The notes: generated by a model from the letters alone, not told the origin. Shown: positions 8,168 to 17,458, counted from the first letter of the stretch. The stretch is 52,268 bases of DNA from Verrucomicrobiota bacterium (GCA_023391285.1 JAEWBF010000049.1:1-52268), one strand, 5' to 3'. Translations and numbers: made by a program.

Positions 8168-10117
8168 ATGAGCCGAATTTTAGGTATCGATCTTGGCACC
8201 ACGAACTCGTGCATGGCGATTATGGAGGGCGGCGAGCCGGTGGTGATCCCCAATGCGGAGGGCGCCCGCACCACCCCGTCGGTCGTGGCTTTCACGAAAT
8301 CCGGCGAGCGGCTGGTGGGCCAGGCGGCGAAACGCCAGGCGGTCACGAATCCCCGCAACACCGTATTTTCTTCGAAGCGGCTGATCGGCCGCAAGTTCAC
8401 GGAAGTCCGTGAGGAATCGAAGAACATGCCCTTCAAAGTGGTCGAAGGGAAAAATGGCGACGCTTACATCGAAGTGCAGGTGGGCGACAAAGCGGAGCAG
8501 TTCGCGCCGCAGCAGATTTCTGCGTTCGTGCTCGGCAAGTTGAAAGCCGATGCGGAAGCGTATCTCGGCGAGAAGATCACGCAGGCTGTGATCACGGTGC
8601 CGGCTTATTTCAACGATTCGCAGCGTCAGGCGACGAAGGACGCGGGCAAGATCGCGGGTCTCGAAGTTCTGCGCATCATCAACGAGCCGACCGCGGCGTC
8701 GCTGGCTTACGGGCTCGACAAGAAGAAGGACGAGAAGATCGCGGTGTTCGACTTGGGCGGTGGCACGTTTGACGTGTCGGTGCTCGAGATCGGCGACGGC
8801 GTGTTCGAGGTGAAGGCCACGAACGGCGACACTCATCTCGGCGGCGATAACTGGGACGAGGCGGTGATCTCGTGGCTGGTTGACGAATTCAAGAAGGAGA
8901 ACGGCATCGATCTGCGGAAAGATCCGATGGCGCTTCAGCGCCTGAAAGAAGAAGCGGAGAAGGCGAAGATCGCGCTTTCGTCGACGCAGTCGGTCGACAT
9001 CAACCTGCCGTTCATCACGGCGGACGCCTCCGGGCCGAAGCATCTCAACGTGCAGCTCACGCGCGCCCGCCTGGAGCAGATTTGCGATTCGCTCTTCGAG
9101 CGCTGCAAGCCGCCGTTCAAAAACTGTCTCAAGGACGCGGACCTGTCGTCGTCGCAGATCGATGAGCTCGTGCTGGTCGGTGGCATGACGCGCATGCCGA
9201 AGGTCGTCGATGTCGCGAAGGAACTCGCGGGCAAGCAGCCGCATCAAGGCGTGAATCCCGACGAAGTCGTGGCGGTCGGCGCGGCGATTCAAGGTGGCGT
9301 GTTGAAGGGCGAAGTGCGTGATGTGCTTCTCCTCGACGTGACGCCGCTCACGCTCGGCATCGAAACGGCGGGCCAGGTGGCGACGCCGATGATTCCGCGC
9401 AATACGACGATCCCGTCGAAGAAGACGCAGGTGTTTTCGACCTACGCGGACAATCAGCCGGGCGTCGAGATCGTGGTGCTCCAAGGCGAGCGTCCGATGT
9501 CGCGCGACAACAAGGTGCTCGGCACGTTCAAGCTTGATGGCATTCCGCCGGCGCCGCGCGGCACGCCGCAGATCGAGGTGACGTTCGACATCGACGCTAA
9601 CGGTATTCTCCACGTGTCCGCGAAAGATCTCGGCACCGGCAAGGACCAGAAGATCACGATTCAAGGTTCGTCGGGTCTCTCGAAGGAAGAAGTCGAGAAG
9701 ATGACGAAGGAAGCCGAGCTCCACGCGGAAGAGGACCGCAAACGCAAGGAAGCGGTCGAGGCGAAGAACCAGCTGGATTCGACGATCTATCAGATCGAAA
9801 AGACGCTCAAGGATGCGGGCGACAAGCTCCCCGCGGACAAGAGGTCGAAGATCGAATCGGCGATCGCGGATGCGAAGAAGGACTTGGAGTCGAACGACAC
9901 GGCCCGCATGAAGTCGGCGCAGGAGAAGCTCACCGCCCTCGGTGGCGAACTCTATGCCGAAGCGCAGCAAGCCGCTCAGGCGGCGGGCGCGACCGGCGGG
10001 GCCGACGCCGGACCGGAGACTTCCGCGGGTGCGGCCGGTTCGTCCAAGAAGACCGAGAAGAAAGCGGACGTCGTCGACGCCGACTTCGAGGTCGTCGATG
10101 ACGACAAGAAGAAGTAA
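8168..10117 (+). CDS. dnaK: Molecular chaperone DnaK (Hsp70)
   Basis: DnaK is the ATP-driven cytoplasmic Hsp70 that binds exposed hydrophobic peptide segments. The 649-residue product has the three Hsp70 signatures: GIDLGTTNSC near the N-terminus, VFDLGGGTFDVSVLEI in the ATPase domain, and LVGGMTRMPKV. The substrate domain follows from about residue 390, with the linker region DVLLLDVTPLTLGIET. A lysine-rich helical lid leads to an acidic tail DVVDADFEVVDDDKKK. The ATG at 8168 was chosen over a frame open from 8126 because Hsp70s begin MSRILGIDLGTT-like. I see no CIRCE element upstream, so HrcA control is not supported by the sequence. groES begins 90 bp downstream on the same strand. Confidence 0.98.
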   Translation: MSRILGIDLGTTNSCMAIMEGGEPVVIPNAEGARTTPSVVAFTKSGERLVGQAAKRQAVTNPRNTVFSSKRLIGRKFTEVREESKNMPFKVVEGKNGDAYIEVQVGDKAEQFAPQQISAFVLGKLKADAEAYLGEKITQAVITVPAYFNDSQRQATKDAGKIAGLEVLRIINEPTAASLAYGLDKKKDEKIAVFDLGGGTFDVSVLEIGDGVFEVKATNGDTHLGGDNWDEAVISWLVDEFKKENGIDLRKDPMALQRLKEEAEKAKIALSSTQSVDINLPFITADASGPKHLNVQLTRARLEQICDSLFERCKPPFKNCLKDADLSSSQIDELVLVGGMTRMPKVVDVAKELAGKQPHQGVNPDEVVAVGAAIQGGVLKGEVRDVLLLDVTPLTLGIETAGQVATPMIPRNTTIPSKKTQVFSTYADNQPGVEIVVLQGERPMSRDNKVLGTFKLDGIPPAPRGTPQIEVTFDIDANGILHVSAKDLGTGKDQKITIQGSSGLSKEEVEKMTKEAELHAEEDRKRKEAVEAKNQLDSTIYQIEKTLKDAGDKLPADKRSKIESAIADAKKDLESNDTARMKSAQEKLTALGGELYAEAQQAAQAAGATGGADAGPETSAGAAGSSKKTEKKADVVDADFEVVDDDKKK

Positions 10118-10207
10118 TTTCCCCTTTGCGCGCCTGCTGCGAGATTCGCGGCCGGCGCGATTTGCTACACCAAACAACCTACCTCCAGATCAGATAATCC
10201 AATCCAT

Positions 10208-10504
10208 ATGGCTAACGTCAAAATCAAGCCCATCGGCGATCGCGTGCTCGTCGAGCACATCGAAGAAAAAGAGCAGGTCCGCGGCGGAATCATCATCCCG
10301 GACAGTGCCAAAGAGAAGCCCCAGGAGGCCAAGGTTATCGCGCTTGGCACCGGCAAGAAGGGCGACGACGGCAAGGTCACGCCGTTCGAGGTCAAGGTCG
10401 GCGACCGCGTGCTCATCAGCAAATACGGCGGCACGGAAGTGAAGCTCGAGGACAAGAAATACACGCTCGTGCGTGAAGACGACATCCTCGGCGTGATCGG
10501 CTAA
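10208..10504 (+). CDS. groES: Co-chaperonin GroES
   Basis: The 98-residue protein caps the GroEL barrel. It has the family start IKPIGDRVLVEHIEEKE, the mobile-loop GGIIIPDSAKEKPQEAKVIA, and the C-terminal block VLISKYGGTEVKLEDKKYTL with VREDDILGVI. Length is normal. It lies 90 bp after dnaK and 47 bp before groEL, so it forms an operon with groEL and could be cotranscribed from dnaK. No CIRCE inverted repeat is visible in the 90-bp gap. Confidence 0.98.
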   Translation: MANVKIKPIGDRVLVEHIEEKEQVRGGIIIPDSAKEKPQEAKVIALGTGKKGDDGKVTPFEVKVGDRVLISKYGGTEVKLEDKKYTLVREDDILGVIG

Positions 10505-10551
10505 CCGGCGCTTGGTTTCTCAATCTAAAACTCAATCAACAACTAGTCACA

Positions 10552-12183
10552 ATGGCTGCTAAACAACTCCTGTTCGACGAGGCCGCTCGTCAAAAAGTTC
10601 TCCGTGGCGTCGAGATCCTCTCGCGCGCGGTGAAAGTCACTCTCGGGCCGAAGGGCCGCAATGTCGTCATCGACAAGAAATTTGGTTCCCCGACCGTCAC
10701 GAAGGACGGCGTCACCGTCGCGAAGGAAGTCGAACTTCCGGATCCCTATGAGAACATGGGCGCGCAGATGGTGAAGGAAGTCGCTTCGAAGACCTCCGAC
10801 AGCGCCGGCGACGGCACCACGACGGCGACCGTGCTCGCGGAAGGCATCTATCGCGAAGGCCTGAAGAACGTCACCGCCGGCTCGAACCCGGTTTATTTGA
10901 AGCGCGGTATCGACAAGGCCGTTGAGGCCGCGGTCAACGAACTCGCGCGCGTTTCCAAGAAGGTCAACGACCGCGAGGAAATCCGCCAGGTCGCGACCGT
11001 GTCGGCCAACTGGGACGACACCATCGGCAACATCATCGCCGACGCCATGGACAAGGTCGGCAAGGACGGCACGATCACCGTCGAAGAAGCCAAGTCGATC
11101 GAGACGACCCTCGACGTCGTCGAAGGCATGCAGTTCGACAAGGGTTACCTCTCGCCGTATTTCACGACGAACGCGGAAGCGCAGGAAGCCGTTCTCGAAG
11201 ACGCCTACATCCTGATCCACGAAAAGAAGATCAGCTCGCTGCAGGATCTCCTCCCACTGCTCCAGACGATCGCGAAGAGCGGCAAGCCGCTCCTCGTCAT
11301 CGCCGAGGAAGTGGAAGGCGAAGCGCTCGCGGCTCTCGTGGTTAACAAGATTCGCGGCACGTTGAACGTGTGTGCGGTCAAGGCCCCTGGCTTCGGCGAT
11401 CGCCGCAAGGCCATGCTCGAGGACATCGCGGTCCTCACCGGCGGCCGTTGCATCACGGAAGACCTCGGCATCAAGCTCGAGAACATCCAGATCGCCGACC
11501 TCGGTCGCGCGAAGCGCATCGTGGTCGACAAGGAAAACACCACGATCGTCGAAGGTTCCGGCAAGGGCTCCGACATCCAGGCGCGCGTGAAGCAGATCCG
11601 CCGTCAGATCGAAGAGACCACGTCCGACTACGATCGCGAGAAGCTGCAAGAGCGCCTCGCGAAGCTCGCCGGTGGCGTGGCCGTCATCAATGTCGGCGCC
11701 GCGACGGAAGCCGAAATGAAGGAAAAGAAGGCCCGCGTGGAAGACGCGCTGCACGCGACCCGCGCTGCGGTTGAGGAAGGTATCGTCGCCGGCGGCGGCG
11801 TTGCGCTCCTTCGCACGGCCAAGGCCATCGACAACCTTCAGCTCGAAGGCGACGAGAAGATCGGTTCGCAGATCGTGCGTCGCGCGATCGAGCATCCGCT
11901 CAAGCAACTCTGCGCCAATGCCGGCATCGACGGCGGCGTGGTGGTGAAGGAAGTTCTCAGCTCGAAGGGCAACAACGGTTACAACGTTGCCACCGACAAG
12001 TTCGAGGACCTCGTGAAGGCGGGCGTCGTCGATCCGACGAAGGTTACGCGCACGGCGCTGCAGAACGCGGCTTCGATCGCCGGTCTCTTGCTGACCACCG
12101 AGTGCATGATCACCGAGATCCCCGAGGAGAAGAAGGCTCCGGCCGGTCCTCCGGGCGGTGGCATGGGCGGCATGGACTACTAA
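10552..12183 (+). CDS. groEL: Chaperonin GroEL (Hsp60)
   Basis: The 543-residue chaperonin forms the double-ring folding chamber in the cytoplasm. Conserved blocks are VTLGPKGRNVVIDKKFG, the ATP-site GDGTTTATVLAEGI, SANWDDTIGNIIADAM, FDKGYLSPYF, KAPGFGDRRKAMLEDIA and EEGIVAGGGVALLR. The C-terminus ends in the flexible glycine/methionine tail GGGMGGMDY that projects into the cavity. Length and tail are typical of a housekeeping GroEL. It ends the chaperone block and is followed by a strong terminator. Confidence 0.98.
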   Translation: MAAKQLLFDEAARQKVLRGVEILSRAVKVTLGPKGRNVVIDKKFGSPTVTKDGVTVAKEVELPDPYENMGAQMVKEVASKTSDSAGDGTTTATVLAEGIYREGLKNVTAGSNPVYLKRGIDKAVEAAVNELARVSKKVNDREEIRQVATVSANWDDTIGNIIADAMDKVGKDGTITVEEAKSIETTLDVVEGMQFDKGYLSPYFTTNAEAQEAVLEDAYILIHEKKISSLQDLLPLLQTIAKSGKPLLVIAEEVEGEALAALVVNKIRGTLNVCAVKAPGFGDRRKAMLEDIAVLTGGRCITEDLGIKLENIQIADLGRAKRIVVDKENTTIVEGSGKGSDIQARVKQIRRQIEETTSDYDREKLQERLAKLAGGVAVINVGAATEAEMKEKKARVEDALHATRAAVEEGIVAGGGVALLRTAKAIDNLQLEGDEKIGSQIVRRAIEHPLKQLCANAGIDGGVVVKEVLSSKGNNGYNVATDKFEDLVKAGVVDPTKVTRTALQNAASIAGLLLTTECMITEIPEEKKAPAGPPGGGMGGMDY

Positions 12184-12239
12184 GCGTAGTTCCGACGCTC
12201 ACGCGTTCGAATCACATATCAAGCAGACCAAAGCAATTC

Positions 12240-12269
12240 AGGCGCGCTCTTCGGGGCGCGCCTTTTTTT
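12240..12269 (+). terminator. Rho-independent terminator after groEL
   Basis: A GC-only stem GGCGCGC/GCGCGCC with a short loop is followed by seven T residues, 57 bp after the groEL stop. Confidence 0.9.
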
Positions 12270-12350
12270 GTGACGCGCGGTTCGTGCGACCACTTCGATC
12301 CCGGCACGGTCAGGTTGACCGTGCTACGCTGAATCGCACGCTGCTCATGT

Positions 12351-13130
12351 ATGGAAGTCGTGTTTCTGGGAACGGGGACCTCGCAAGGCGTGCCGATGAT
12401 CGCGTGCGATTGCGCGGTCTGCACGTCGGTCGATCCGCGCAACAAGCGCACGCGGGCTTCGGTTCACGTGGTGATGGATGGATTGCACGTGCAGGTCGAT
12501 GCGGCGCCGGAGTTCCGTCTGCAGTGTCTCGCGAACGATATTCGTTGGGTGGATTTTTTCATCCTGACGCACGGGCATGCGGATCACATCACCGGCATGG
12601 ACGACCTGCGTCGCTTCTGTGATTTGCACGGTGAGACCGCGCTGCCGGTTTACACGACGGAAGAAGGGTTCGCGCGCGTGCTTTCGATTTTTCCGTATGC
12701 GGTGGCGGAACGGCCGGTGTCGCGCGGCTACGCGGCTTTCAAGCTGCTGAGCATGCCGGCGCGGCTCGAGCTGCCGGAAGGGACGATCGAGTCGACGCTC
12801 CTGCCTCATGGCGGGTTGAACACGCTCGGACTGGCCTTCACGGAACGCAGCAGTGGAAAGCGGTTTGTTTATTATACCGATTGCAAGCGGCTCACGCGCG
12901 AAGCGGTCGAGCTGGCGCGCGGAGCCGATGTGGTCGTTTTGGATGGCCTGCGGCCGGATCCGCATCCCTCGCATATGAGTATCCCGGAAGCGCTCGAAAC
13001 GGCGCGGGACATCGCGGCGGGGCAGACATTTTTGACGCACCTGACTCATCTCAACGATCACGCGACGACGGAAGCCGAGATGCCGGCGGGCGTGCGGCTC
13101 GCGCATGATGGGATGCGGTTGACGCTTTGA
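12351..13130 (+). CDS. MBL-fold metallo-hydrolase, PhnP-like
   Basis: The 259-residue protein begins with the PhnP-type MEVVFLGTGTSQGVPMIAC and carries the metallo-beta-lactamase-fold metal motif HGHADHITGMDDLR near residue 72. Other ligands are seen in LLPHGG, YYTDCKRL (the bridging Asp) and a C-terminal THLTHLNDH. PhnP acts on cyclic ribosyl phosphates in phosphonate breakdown, but many PhnP-like enzymes outside phn operons have unknown phosphodiester substrates. No phn genes are present here, so only a phosphodiesterase-like activity can be inferred. It is a single gene between the groEL terminator and the DNA ligase. Confidence 0.85.
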   Translation: MEVVFLGTGTSQGVPMIACDCAVCTSVDPRNKRTRASVHVVMDGLHVQVDAAPEFRLQCLANDIRWVDFFILTHGHADHITGMDDLRRFCDLHGETALPVYTTEEGFARVLSIFPYAVAERPVSRGYAAFKLLSMPARLELPEGTIESTLLPHGGLNTLGLAFTERSSGKRFVYYTDCKRLTREAVELARGADVVVLDGLRPDPHPSHMSIPEALETARDIAAGQTFLTHLTHLNDHATTEAEMPAGVRLAHDGMRLTL

Positions 13131-13211
13131 GTCGCGGGTTGCAGGCGTATGACGCGTTGCACCTGACGCAAAACTTTGTCGTTGGCCGGATGGTCTGGCA
13201 GCGTGGCGGAC

Positions 13212-15047
13212 ATGGTTCCGTTTCGATGTCCGTGGATCGGCCGCGTATGGCTGTGTTGTTGGTTGGCGGTGTTTGCGTTGCAGGGGGCGGAGCGTGGAGG
13301 GGAAGGCGAGGCACGGATGCGGATGCGATTCCTCGCGGCGGAAATAGCGCGTCACGATGTGCTTTATTTTCGCGAGGCGCAGCCGGAGATCAGCGATGCG
13401 GACTATGATGCATTGAAGCGCGAACTCGCTGAGCTGCGGGCGCGATTTCCAGAGGTCGCGGCTGACGTGGGTGCAGAGTCGGAGTTGGGCGACGATCGGG
13501 TCGAAGGTTTGGGAAAGCAGCGGCATCTGGAGCGGATGCTCGGGCTGGAGAAAGTATATTCCGAAGCGGAGCTGGAGGCGTGGTTCGAGCGGGTGGCGCG
13601 CGCGACTTCGGATCAGCCGGTTACGGTGGTGATCGACCCTAAATACGACGGGCTGGCCGTTGCCGCGACTTACGTGCGAGGCAGGCTTCAGCGCGTGGTG
13701 ACGAGGGGGAATGGCGACGAGGGCGACGAGGTCACGGAGAACGTGCGGCGGTTTTGTTCGTTGCCGGAGACGCTCGATTCCACGAACGCCATCGTGCCGG
13801 AGATCGTCGAGGTGCGTGGCGAAGTGTTCATGACGTTTGCGGAGTTCGATCGCATCAACCGTGCGCGGGTTGAAGACGGCGAAACGGAGTTTGCGAGTCC
13901 GCGAAATCTTGCGGCGGGCACGTTGAAGCTGAACGCGATCGAGGAGGTGGAAGCGCGGCGATTGAAGATCGTTTTCTTCGGAGTGGGAGGATGGAAGGGA
14001 GACGGTGAGGCGGCGACGCACCGGGAGCTTGTGCAGCGTTTGCGAGCGTGGGGGCTTCCGGTTGCGCAATTCACGGCGACGGCCGATTCATTCAAGGACA
14101 CGGCGCGAATCGTGCGCGAATGGGAACGGGCCCGCGCGGCGTGGCTGTATCCAACGGATGGAGTCGTGCTGAAAATCGATTCGCGGGCGGCGCAGCGGAT
14201 GTTGGGCGTGGCGCGCGACGCGCCGCGTTGGGCGGTGGCTTTCAAGTATGTGCCCGAGCGGGTCGTGACGCGCCTGCGGGCGATTCGCGTGCAGGTGGGG
14301 CGCAGCGGAGTGCTGACGCCGGTGGCGGAACTCGAGCCGGTGCAGCTGGGGGGAAGCAGGATTTCCCGAGCGAGTTTGCACAACGCGGACGAGATTGCGC
14401 GGCGGGATCTTCGAGAGGGGGATTTTGTGGTGATCGAGCGTGCGGGAGAAGTCGTGCCGAGGATTGTGGGTATCGATCTCACGCGCCGCGGCGCCGAGGT
14501 TAAACCGTTTTCGTTTCCAAAGGATTGTCCGGTTTGCGAAACGGCGATCGAGCGGCGCGAAGGAGAAGTGGCGCGGCGCTGCGTGAATCTGGCGTGTCCG
14601 GCGCAATTGAAGCGTCGCCTGCGACACTTTGCGTCTTCGAGCGCGGCGGCCATCAGAGGATTGGGACCGGCGACGATCGATGCGTTGGTGGAAGCGGGGA
14701 AACTCGAGAGTGTCGCGGATCTGTATGCGTTGCGAACGGAAGACATCGTGGCTGCCACACGGCTCGGGCGTGCGTCGGCCGAGACGCTGGTCGCTGCGAT
14801 TGCGGAAAGTCGTCGCGTGGAACTCTCGCGGATGGTGCACGGGTTGGGATTGCCCGGAGTGGGCCCGGTCGTGGCGGAGAGGCTGGCGGCTCGCTTCGGC
14901 TCGCTGGCGACGCTCGCCGAAGCGGACGAGGAGCAACTCCGGGCGGTCGAGGGACTCGGCGCAGCGGCGGCGAAGGTGTTGGCGGCGTATTTGCGTCGAG
15001 ATGACGTTCGACGAGAACTGCGGGAGCTCCACGAGCTCTCGAAGTGA
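13212..15047 (+). CDS. ligA: NAD-dependent DNA ligase lacking BRCT, possible N-terminal signal sequence
   Basis: This ligase seals nicks using NAD. From the ATG at 13212 it has 611 residues. The order is a Ia-like NMN region (EIARHDVLYF to ISDADYDALKREL), the adenylation motif KYDGLA with catalytic Lys near 144, then GNGDEGDEVTENVR, EVRGEVFM and TDGVVLKID. After the OB fold comes a four-cysteine zinc finger (CPVC with CVNLAC) and helix-hairpin-helix repeats. The protein stops there: the BRCT domain of standard LigA is missing. Upstream of the Ia region is a hydrophobic stretch (IGRVWLCCWLAVFALQGAE) that looks like a signal peptide, similar to the N-terminus of E. coli LigB. An alternative ATG at 13317, behind a purine-rich stretch, would remove it and give a 576-residue cytoplasmic enzyme. 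Confidence 0.88.
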   Translation: MVPFRCPWIGRVWLCCWLAVFALQGAERGGEGEARMRMRFLAAEIARHDVLYFREAQPEISDADYDALKRELAELRARFPEVAADVGAESELGDDRVEGLGKQRHLERMLGLEKVYSEAELEAWFERVARATSDQPVTVVIDPKYDGLAVAATYVRGRLQRVVTRGNGDEGDEVTENVRRFCSLPETLDSTNAIVPEIVEVRGEVFMTFAEFDRINRARVEDGETEFASPRNLAAGTLKLNAIEEVEARRLKIVFFGVGGWKGDGEAATHRELVQRLRAWGLPVAQFTATADSFKDTARIVREWERARAAWLYPTDGVVLKIDSRAAQRMLGVARDAPRWAVAFKYVPERVVTRLRAIRVQVGRSGVLTPVAELEPVQLGGSRISRASLHNADEIARRDLREGDFVVIERAGEVVPRIVGIDLTRRGAEVKPFSFPKDCPVCETAIERREGEVARRCVNLACPAQLKRRLRHFASSSAAAIRGLGPATIDALVEAGKLESVADLYALRTEDIVAATRLGRASAETLVAAIAESRRVELSRMVHGLGLPGVGPVVAERLAARFGSLATLAEADEEQLRAVEGLGAAAAKVLAAYLRRDDVRRELRELHELSK

Positions 15048-15077
15048 AGAGTCGCGCGAAATCTAACGGGCGCCTGG

Positions 15078-15491
15078 TCAGACGTTGTTATCCTGCGCGG
15101 CCTGGCCCGTGCCGCCGTTGGCGGGAAGGTGGTGCGGAAACAACAGGTAGTAATTCATGAACCACCAGCTGCGGGAGGAGCGGTAGAGCAGAGGGGGGAC
15201 GAGCACGGCGCCCACGATGGCGAGCACGGTGGCGGTGGTGACGCTGATGACGTCGAAGTAGGCGAGCAGCGCGACCGGCAGCAGGTAGCAGACGAGCGTG
15301 ACGCCGTAATTGAGTGAGAGCGATCCGAGGTAGAAGCCCTCGTCGTTGTCGCGTTCGAAACGGAAGCCGCAGGTCGGGCACGAGCGGTTCAGTTCGAAAA
15401 GCTTGCCGGGCTTGAAGAGCGTGCGGGCGCCGCAATTCGGGCAGCGGTGGGTGAGACCGCGAGCGACGATGTGGAGACGCGTGACGTGCAT
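15078..15491 (-). CDS. DUF983 zinc-ribbon membrane protein
   Basis: The 137-residue protein has a zinc ribbon made of CPNCG (about residue 17) and CPTCGFRFERDNDEGFYLGS, then two hydrophobic membrane spans (GVTLVCYLLPVALLAYFDVI and ATVLAIVGAVLVPPLLY). This is the DUF983 layout; members are small membrane proteins of unknown function, sometimes near cytochrome oxidase genes, which is not the case here. The ATG at 15491 was chosen because the longer frame begins with a TTG inside the tsf terminator. It lies downstream of rpsB-tsf on the same strand, beyond that terminator. Confidence 0.8.
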   Translation of the reverse strand: MHVTRLHIVARGLTHRCPNCGARTLFKPGKLFELNRSCPTCGFRFERDNDEGFYLGSLSLNYGVTLVCYLLPVALLAYFDVISVTTATVLAIVGAVLVPPLLYRSSRSWWFMNYYLLFPHHLPANGGTGQAAQDNNV

Positions 15492-15558
15492 GCGTCGGAG
15501 ATTGAGCCGCGCGGAAAAGCGAATCGACACGAATTGCTGCCAACCGCAGTTGGCGGCC

Positions 15559-15592
15559 AAAAAAAAGCGCCCCGAAAATTCGGGGCGCTTCG
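15559..15592 (-). terminator. Rho-independent terminator after tsf
   Basis: Read on the minus strand, an AAGCGCCCCGAA/TTCGGGGCGCTT hairpin is followed by a run of eight T residues, 20 bp past the tsf stop. It ends the rpsB-tsf operon. Confidence 0.92.
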
Positions 15593-15611
15593 AGTAAAGC
15601 GAACGCTGCGC

Positions 15612-16205
15612 TTAGGCGCCGAGTTGGTAGCGGGTGAAGCGACGAACCTGAATGTTTTCGCCGATCTTCGTGATCTTTTCCGTGATGATGTCCTTCACGG
15701 TTTTTTCCGGCTCCTTCACGAACGGCTGATCGAGCAGCACGATGGTGGAGTAGAACTTGTCGAGCTTGCCTTCGACGATCTTTTGCACGGCCGCGGGCGG
15801 CTTGCCTTGGACCTGGGCGGCGGCGATTTCGCGCTCCTTCGCGAGGTCGGCTTCCGGGACGTCGGCGCGATTCACGTAGAGCGGATTCGCGGCGGCGATC
15901 TGGAGGCAGAGGTCTTTGCAGAGCTGCTTGAAGTCTTCGTTGCGGGCAACGAAGTCGGTCTCACAGTTCACCTCGATCAATACGCCGACCTTGCCGCCGA
16001 CGTGGATGTAGCTCTCGATGAGACCTTCCTTCGTCGCGCGGTCCGCTTTCTTGGCGGCGGATGCGGCGCCCTTCTTGCGAAGGATCGTGGTGGCTTCCTC
16101 GACGTTGCCGTTGGCTTCGGTCAGGGCTTTCTTGCAGTCAAGCAACCCGGCACCGGTGGAGGTGCGCAGGTCGTTGACCATTTGAGCGGTGATGGTGACA
16201 GACAT
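15612..16205 (-). CDS. tsf: Translation elongation factor Ts
   Basis: EF-Ts exchanges GDP for GTP on EF-Tu. The 197-residue product has the N-terminal UBA-like start VNDLRTSTGAGLLDCKKALTEANGN and the core nucleotide-exchange sequence VGVLIEVNCETDFVARNEDF, both family hallmarks. It is a short-form EF-Ts: only one core half followed by IGENIQVRRFTRYQLG. The ATG at 16205 starts homology (MSVTITAQMVNDLR) and lies 19 bp after the rpsB stop, giving the classic rpsB-tsf operon. Confidence 0.97.
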   Translation of the reverse strand: MSVTITAQMVNDLRTSTGAGLLDCKKALTEANGNVEEATTILRKKGAASAAKKADRATKEGLIESYIHVGGKVGVLIEVNCETDFVARNEDFKQLCKDLCLQIAAANPLYVNRADVPEADLAKEREIAAAQVQGKPPAAVQKIVEGKLDKFYSTIVLLDQPFVKEPEKTVKDIITEKITKIGENIQVRRFTRYQLGA

Positions 16206-16224
16206 GTCGGAACTTCGAGTGGCG

Positions 16225-17124
16225 TTATTCGGCTTTGACCGGCGTGCGCTTGGCGCGAACCGGCTTCTTGGCGACGATGGGAGCTTCGGTCTCGGCTTCG
16301 CCTTCGACGAGCGGGGCAACCTCCGGCGGCACTTCGACGTGCGAGAGGTCGACCTCTTCGGCCGTGGTCGGCGCGGCGATGCCGGCGGAAGCGGCGGCGA
16401 CGGCTTTCAAGTCGGCGGCGCCGCGGGCGGCGCGACGGGAATCCCGTTGTGCGAGGCCGTTTTGCACGGCTCCGACGATCGTTTCGACGATGATGCGAAT
16501 GGATTTCACGGCGTCATCGTTGCCGGGGATCGGGTGGGAAAGAGTGGAGGGGTCGGAGTTCGTATCCACGATGCCAACACACGGGATGTTGGAGCGGGCG
16601 GCCTCGGCGACGGCGATCTTCTCGTGGTTGACGTCGACGACGAACATGACGTTCGGCTGGCCGGGCATATCGACGATGCCGGCGAAATTCTTCTGCATGC
16701 GGACCATCTCGCGCTTGATCGCTGCCTCTTCCTTGGAGGCGAGTTTGGCGAGTTCGCCGCTCTGCTCCTGCTGCTGGTATTTCTTATACTTCGCGATGGA
16801 GCGTTTGACGGTTTCGTAGTTGGTCAACGTGCCGCCGAGCCAGCGATCGACGCAGTAGGGCATGCCGGTGGAGGTGGCGGCTTCGCGGACGATGTCCTTG
16901 GCCTGGCGCTTGGTGCCGACGAAGAGGACGTTACCGCCGTTGGCGACGGCGTCTTCGATGAAAGCGCAGGCTTTCTCGAGGGCGGCGTGAGTTTTGCCGA
17001 GGTCGATGATGCTGATACCCTGGCGGTGATCGAAGACGAAAGACTTCGAGCGGGGATTCCAGCGTTTGGTTTGGTGCCCGAAATGCACGCCGGCATCGAG
17101 CAGGTCCTTAGGAGTGACGTTCAT
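16225..17124 (-). CDS. rpsB: Small ribosomal subunit protein uS2
   Basis: The 299-residue ribosomal protein begins MNVTPKDLLDAGVHFGHQTK and contains FVFDHRQGISIIDLGKTH, VLFVGTKRQAKD, RWLGGTLTNYETV, MFVVDVNHEKIAVAEA and GIVDTNSDPS, the standard uS2 blocks. It is longer than E. coli uS2 because of a C-terminal tail rich in Ala, Glu, Val and Lys that looks disordered. The ATG at 17124 was chosen because homology starts there; the frame stays open upstream but is not conserved-looking. It heads the operon with tsf and is divergent from the initiator tRNA gene. Confidence 0.97.
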   Translation of the reverse strand: MNVTPKDLLDAGVHFGHQTKRWNPRSKSFVFDHRQGISIIDLGKTHAALEKACAFIEDAVANGGNVLFVGTKRQAKDIVREAATSTGMPYCVDRWLGGTLTNYETVKRSIAKYKKYQQQEQSGELAKLASKEEAAIKREMVRMQKNFAGIVDMPGQPNVMFVVDVNHEKIAVAEAARSNIPCVGIVDTNSDPSTLSHPIPGNDDAVKSIRIIVETIVGAVQNGLAQRDSRRAARGAADLKAVAAASAGIAAPTTAEEVDLSHVEVPPEVAPLVEGEAETEAPIVAKKPVRAKRTPVKAE

Positions 17125-17345
17125 GTGATCTATGTTTCTCAAGAAACACAGGTCGGCCGATGGGCCGCCTTGCGATCTGAGGAGTTGTGGTTGGTTGATG
17201 ACTCCGATGCACGGCGTGGTTGCCAGGCGACGGAGCGGTCGAAAACAGAGGTCACGCGCGGGGGTGGCAAGCGCGAATTCGGGAGTTTTTCGAAATGTGG
17301 GTTGACAGGTGAAAACGCGACACGCACCTTCCGCGTCCCATTTGT

Positions 17346-17422
<77 letters not shown>

Positions 17423-17428
17423 ATTTTA

Positions 17429-17458
17429 AAGCCCTCCCACTGCTCGGGAGGGCTTTTT
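17429..17458 (+). terminator. Rho-independent terminator after tRNA-fMet
   Basis: The stem AAGCCCTCCC/GGGAGGGCTT with a short loop is followed by a T run, starting 7 bases beyond the tRNA end. Confidence 0.9.

Noticed and set aside
8180..10177. Long minus-strand frame opposite dnaK
   Set aside because: It is the antisense shadow of a clear Hsp70 gene in high-GC DNA; the product is arginine-rich without motifs.
10543..11907. Long minus-strand frame opposite groEL
   Set aside because: Antisense shadow of groEL, no independent evidence.
13176..13211. TTG start for the DNA ligase
   Set aside because: ATG at 13212 or 13317 is more likely; the extra residues add no conserved sequence.
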